From Mytilus californianus (taxonomy: Eukaryota > Mollusca > Bivalvia > Mytilida > Mytilidae): DNA of 64,000 nucleotides. The position numbers and the translations under genes were made by a program. The first letter of the stretch is position 1; the number at the start of each line of letters is the position of its first letter. Shown here one piece after another: positions 60,201-64,000 of the stretch. The notes beneath the pieces are model-generated. The model ran no database searches, was not told the origin of the DNA, and worked only from the letters and a program-made list of their open reading frames with translations. The stretch lies in the NCBI RefSeq assembly GCF_021869535.1, contig NW_026262712.1, positions 113,023,640 through 113,087,639 on the forward strand, in the 5' to 3' direction.

Positions 60201-62524
60201 CATTATACAACAATGACTTGCCCTGGAAGCTCAGATTTAGACGATAGTCATGAATCAGATGATTCTAGTGGTAAGATTTTATTTTTGGGACCTCGGACCT
60301 CAAAGTATGGGACTCTTCGTAAATTGCAGTGTGATTTGTCCAATCTTTAATTTTCTATGTAAAATTTAGTGGAATGTATTTCATTCCATTCTTGACAGCT
60401 AAACTTTAAGATATTTTGAATATTCGACAAGTCTCGCTTCTTAAAATATTATTATCTACCTCTATTGAGGGGAATATTCTCGCACCTCACTTGATGCAGT
60501 GGTAGATTCTATTGTACAAATATAACCATTAGACACCTGGAGAGCAACACACAGTCTTCCGCAATAGACAGGTGTCTGTACAATATGTCATACTCTACAG
60601 GTCAACACACAGTCTTCCGCAATAGACAGGTGTCTGTACAATATGTCATACTCTACAGGTCAACACACAGTCTTCCGCAATAGACAGGTGTCTGTACAAT
60701 ATGTCATACTCTACAGGTCAACACACAGTCTTCCGCAATAGACAGGTGTCTGTACAATATGTCACACTCTACAGGTCAACACACAGTCTTCCACAATAGA
60801 CAGGTGTCTGTACAATATGTCATACTTTACAGGTCAACACACAGTCTTCCACAATAGACAGGTGTCTGTACAATATGTCATATTCTACAGGTCAACACAC
60901 AGTCTTCCACAATAGACAGGTGTCTGTACAATATGTCAAACTCTAAATCGGCCCGGTTCTACAAAGTTTGTAAATGAATTAAAGAGAAACAATCAAAGAT
61001 CGATCATCAACACTAAATTCTCCAAATAACAAAACTTTTCAATAAAGACGTATTTGGAATTAATCATATTTTGATCACTCTAGGATTTTCTCTTTGAAAC
61101 TTTTAAATATAATTTTATATATATTGTTTTCTTCATATTTCAGTAATACTTGATCCAGCAGAGATGGAATTGATAGAATTTTACGAAAGAGATGTGGAAG
61201 AAAAGTATTCACATACTGAACAGTTTCAACAATCGCTTAGTGCTCCTTATCAGCAACTGTGTAAACCACAACAAAGTAACAATTTACCGGCCTTTGAAAC
61301 TTTATTCAAAGGAAATCGTCATTCCACATGTTCCAATAATGTAAATAGACTGAGTAATGTAATGTCTGACTCTGAGGACGACGAAGAAAGTAGCAGTATT
61401 TGTAGGAAAGGGAAACGAGGTACAGTAATGTCTTTGTTTTATTATATTGTTGGAATGCTGTCAAACCAATGTAGATCTTTTTTTCATTTATTTGAACAGT
61501 TTCTGGTTATGTAAGGAGACGTTTTCAATATAAACTTAACTTACCGTAATAACGGAACTTTACATTAGAGTTATTTGATGCAAGGTGGAAACAATATTGC
61601 ATCAATTCTCGAAGCATTTTCCATTCATTTAGCTTTTTTTCATGTTTCAGTATTTCTTTTAATTATTTCAGAATAAGTTTACAATAAACACAATACAAAC
61701 ATAAATATATTGGTGAGTTGCAAAGTGAATAAATATATCTTATTTTCTGTATGAAAGATATACATATTATGGTAATTACTTTCAGGTGCTAAGAACGTTT
61801 TGTTGTGGAAATTCTTACTGGAAGAATTAAAAAAGGGTAAACACGTGGAATGGACCGATATATCCCAGGGAACTTTCCGATTTGTCGACACAAGTGAGAT
61901 CAGCAGGCTGTGGGGAAACATGAAGAGAAAAGATGATATGAACTTTGAAAAGCTCAGCAGGGGAATTAGGTACGTTACTTCCTACGTCACGTAATCTATC
62001 AAATTCAAAACATTTCTAAGAAATATTGCCGAAGAAAACAAATGGAAACTATCACAAGAAATTAAGGAAATTTGCATGATTGTTGCAAATATAATACAAA
62101 GCAAACTTCAGAAGATTTATCAAATATTATACAAGAAAACATGACGCCATTATATAACCAAAGGAAAGGGATAAAATTCTATCCGTCGCCGGAAATTATT
62201 TATTTCCTAACAGACAATATACAATAGATTAGGGTCTGTTCTTGAAATACCTGGAAATATTTGAAAAAATATCGAAACCATCTACCTGAAAGAAAACACT
62301 TAATTCTGTCAGAACCAATAAGTATTATTAAATTAGTTTTGATATTGTTATGTAATCATGAAATGTTATTTCCTCATTTCAGACATTACTACAAAAGCGG
62401 GTTTATGAGCAGACAAGAAGGTACTAGACTTATCTACAGGTTTAACTGGGCCAAAGTACCTAAAAAATACAGACAATACGACCCTAAAAGGGGAATGACC
62501 ATTAAACATCAAATCGCATATTAA
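57205..62524 (+). CDS. ETS-domain transcription factor (six exons)
   Basis: Exons: 57196-57228 (ATG at 57205), 59441-59546, 60139-60270, 61144-61419, 61786-61969, 62383-62524. All introns are GT-AG with good donors (GTAAGT, GTAATT, GTAAGA, GTACAG, GTACGT) and phases 0,1,1,1,2. Spliced coding length is 864 nt, giving 287 residues. The N-terminal half has acidic Ser/Asp patches (about 73-87 and 162-172) that could activate transcription, then a basic RKGKR stretch (175-179). The ETS DNA-binding domain covers about 182-265: LLWKFLLEEL, GTFRFVD, RLWGNMKRK, recognition helix MNFEKLSRGIRHYY with the two invariant arginines R238 and R241, then GTRLIYRFNW. A short basic tail follows. No Pointed domain is visible. 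I cannot assign a subfamily: SRGIR recalls Ets1-type, other positions ELF or ETV6 types. Upstream coding exons are possible, since the first exon is open before the ATG. Confidence 0.88.
57690..57830 (-). repeat. Family B, reverse, in ETS intron 1
   Basis: 'aaaataccgaactccaaaaaaaattcaaaacgg', 'cacatcaaacgaatggaaaac', 'cacattcccgacccggtac'. A reverse partial copy within the 2.2-kb first intron. Confidence 0.7.
58020..58230 (+). repeat. Family C copy in ETS intron 1
   Basis: 'gagtcttatgtagacgaaatggcggttcttggttcgtacagaattata', preceded by 'ttgggtttcaatgctctttaactttgta'. The 65-codon open frame across it is a by-product. Confidence 0.65.
59040..59270. repeat. Family A, reverse, in ETS intron 1
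   Basis: 'cgagccttttatagctgactatacagtactggttttgctcactgtcgaaggcc' through 'agttgtctcattggcaatcataccacatctcc'. It ends about 170 bp before the exon at 59441. Confidence 0.75.
60075..60138 (+). other. Duplicated splice acceptor upstream of ETS exon 3
   Basis: attttacagatcct followed by TGGA-TATCC occurs at 60074 and again 56 bp downstream, where it starts the real exon at 60139. Using the upstream AG (exon start 60083) adds 56 nt, shifts the frame and reaches a stop after 24 codons. The gap to the true acceptor from the only nearby GT (60116) is about 23 nt, too short for an intron, so a separate microexon is unlikely. Confidence 0.7.
60544..60945. repeat. 58-bp tandem array in ETS intron 3
   Basis: Seven copies of 'gtcaacacacagtcttccgc', 'aatagacaggtgtctgtac', 'aatatgtcatactctacag'. 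The first four have ttccgcaa and the last three ttccacaa, a CpG decay pattern. The array lies between exons 3 and 4 (intron 60271-61143). Confidence 0.95.
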
Positions 62525-63018
62525 AACAAATGAAGTATTTCCACACAGATGTGTTCAGCGTCCAGGGGTCACAAACATTAAAACAGTGACAAAACAATAT
62601 TTACTTAATACAAGTTACCAAGAACATGTTTTCATTATCCTTTACACACTGTTATATGAATCGCTTTATTGCTTGGTAATGAACAAAAAACATTTTATAA
62701 ATCTCATTTATAATGAACAAAAGGGTCGACGAAGAGTGCAATTGTTTTTGTCGCATGATAAACTGTCAGGCGACATGTTAATTCCGGTACTTTATGCCTT
62801 ATTATATTTGCATGTGTGATAGTGAGACATTTTTGAAGAATAAGAGATGTTAGTGTTGTATGCCAAGGGAGGAGATCTGAATCTGTGATTTTTGTTGCTC
62901 ATATATATTATGTACATATTATGTAAAAATGAAATTAACACTGCCACTGTAATATACTGTTAATTCGAGGACGATTCCATCGTTCTTCTTGTTGATTTTT
63001 TCAAAATTTTATTTTGTA

Positions 63019-63032
63019 AATAAAATAATAAA
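63019..63032 (+). terminator. Candidate poly(A) signals of the ETS gene
   Basis: AATAAA at 63019-63024 and again at 63027-63032, about 500 bp after the stop codon, in an AT-rich 3' region. They would give a 3' untranslated region of about half a kilobase. Confidence 0.6.
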
Positions 63033-63459
63033 AATTGCTAGTAGTTAATTCAAGCCCAATTATCCCTGTATTCATCGTATCATTCAGTACAGTGGTCACT
63101 GTAGAGTGTATGCTTCTGATTGAAGAAAACAGCCGTTAAATTAGTGGAATGGAAAAGTTACATTCAGATTTTTGTTATGCATCAATAGCGATACATATCA
63201 ATATTTCTTCACCAGACATGAATTTTGTTTCACTTTATCTGTCGAGAATAGAGGCACAGAGTAGAGCAGTATTATATTGCAAGAGTTAGAATCTGTTTTT
63301 CGTATATATTTTTTACGACATTAAGGTAAACTGACATTAATTCTTTATTATTGCCAAAAGTTTTATCACTTTTTTTTACATAAGTGGGCTGATCGCTTTT
63401 TCCCCTTTATCGTCATATTCGTCTAACCAGAGAACGCAGATGAATCACCGTCGGTTCTT

Positions 63460-63545
63460 TGAAAAAGAGGCGAAGGATACCAAAGGGACATTCAAACTCA
63501 TAAGTCGAAAATAAACTGACAATGTCATGGCTAAATTGAACCTAG
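63460..63545 (-). repeat. Reverse family E fragment
   Basis: 'agaggcgaaggataccaaagggacattcaaactcataagtcgaaaataaactgacaatg' is the reverse complement of the E tail ('ttgaatatccctttggcg'). 63546-63818 shows nothing recognised. Confidence 0.65.
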
Positions 63546-63815
63546 ATTCGAAACAGTGTTGATCATAGACGTAAAACTCTAAGTAATACTCCAATAACAG
63601 ATAACGTTTATGCAATAATAAATTTGTGGCTCATAACGAAATCATGACCATGAAACTATCTTTTGCGAAAAAGAAAATCACAAATTTTGAATTGGTTACG
63701 ATTAGGGAAGTTGATTAATTTTTATCTTTGTTTTTCAATAAGGTATGCTTGTGCATTCAAATATGAAAACCAAGTCTGAATCCTAGTTGTGGCAATGGTC
63801 AGCACAATGATTGTC

Positions 63816-63818
<3 letters not shown>

Positions 63819-63847
<29 letters not shown>
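63819..63847. repeat. Poly(T) run of 29
   Basis: Twenty-nine T on the plus strand, possibly the A-tail of a minus-strand retrocopy. No element body recognised beside it. Confidence 0.9.
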
Positions 63848-63854
<7 letters not shown>

Positions 63855-64000
63855 ATATGAACTTAATTCATTCGTCTTTATGATATTCATCATTTTGTTT
63901 GTCTCTTTTTTATTCTGAAATACAAAGCGTAAAATGTCAATGGTTTATCAATGATCATTCAAATTTGGAAAAGTTCGTTTCCGACCTCACTTGTAACTTT

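Overview
The window looks like nuclear DNA of a marine mussel, most likely Mytilus or a close relative. It is AT-rich and gene-poor. It is littered with dispersed repeats I recognise from mussel genomes, and at its right end it carries a spliced ETS-domain gene with animal-type introns. The species call rests on memory of repeat families, not on a search.

Layout. 1-430: a 38-bp tandem array. 431-10536: no host gene found; fragments of dispersed repeats, decayed reverse transcriptase (RT) pieces and two long G runs. 10537-15740: a near-intact tyrosine-recombinase retrotransposon of Ngaro/PAT type on the minus strand. 16186-16774 and 35078-35669: two copies of a MITE-like family with TTAA-flanked inverted ends. 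18570-31840: mostly repeat fragments, including two RT pseudogenes, one of them split by another repeat. 32299-33452, 40214-41568, 45791-46220 and 46682-50473: four minisatellite arrays with units of 50, 59, 30 and 50 bp. 57196-62524: an ETS-domain transcription factor gene on the plus strand with six exons; its introns hold repeats and a fifth long array (58-bp unit).

Repeat families, with names used only here: A = the mussel repeat with the 'gattgccaatgagacaac' signature, in both orientations; B = a tail with 'accaagtcaggaatatgac'; C = a piece containing 'tagacgaaacgtgcg'; D = a YIDD-type RT pseudogene family; E = the 3' tail that follows D ('caacacgacggg'); F = 'gggttgttgtctctttgac'; G = the TTAA MITE.

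The retrotransposon is the main self-contained system. On its coding strand the order is A1 - gag-like ORF - RT/RNase H ORF - tyrosine recombinase ORF - B1 - A2 - spacer - B2. A1 and A2 differ by one base over 228 bp and B1 and B2 match over 102 bp, so the insertion is young. The B1/A2 joint equals the two outer ends of the element joined together, as a circular-intermediate mechanism predicts. RT/RNase H would copy the RNA, and the recombinase would integrate the DNA without an integrase or LTRs. The ETS gene is the only host gene I can support.
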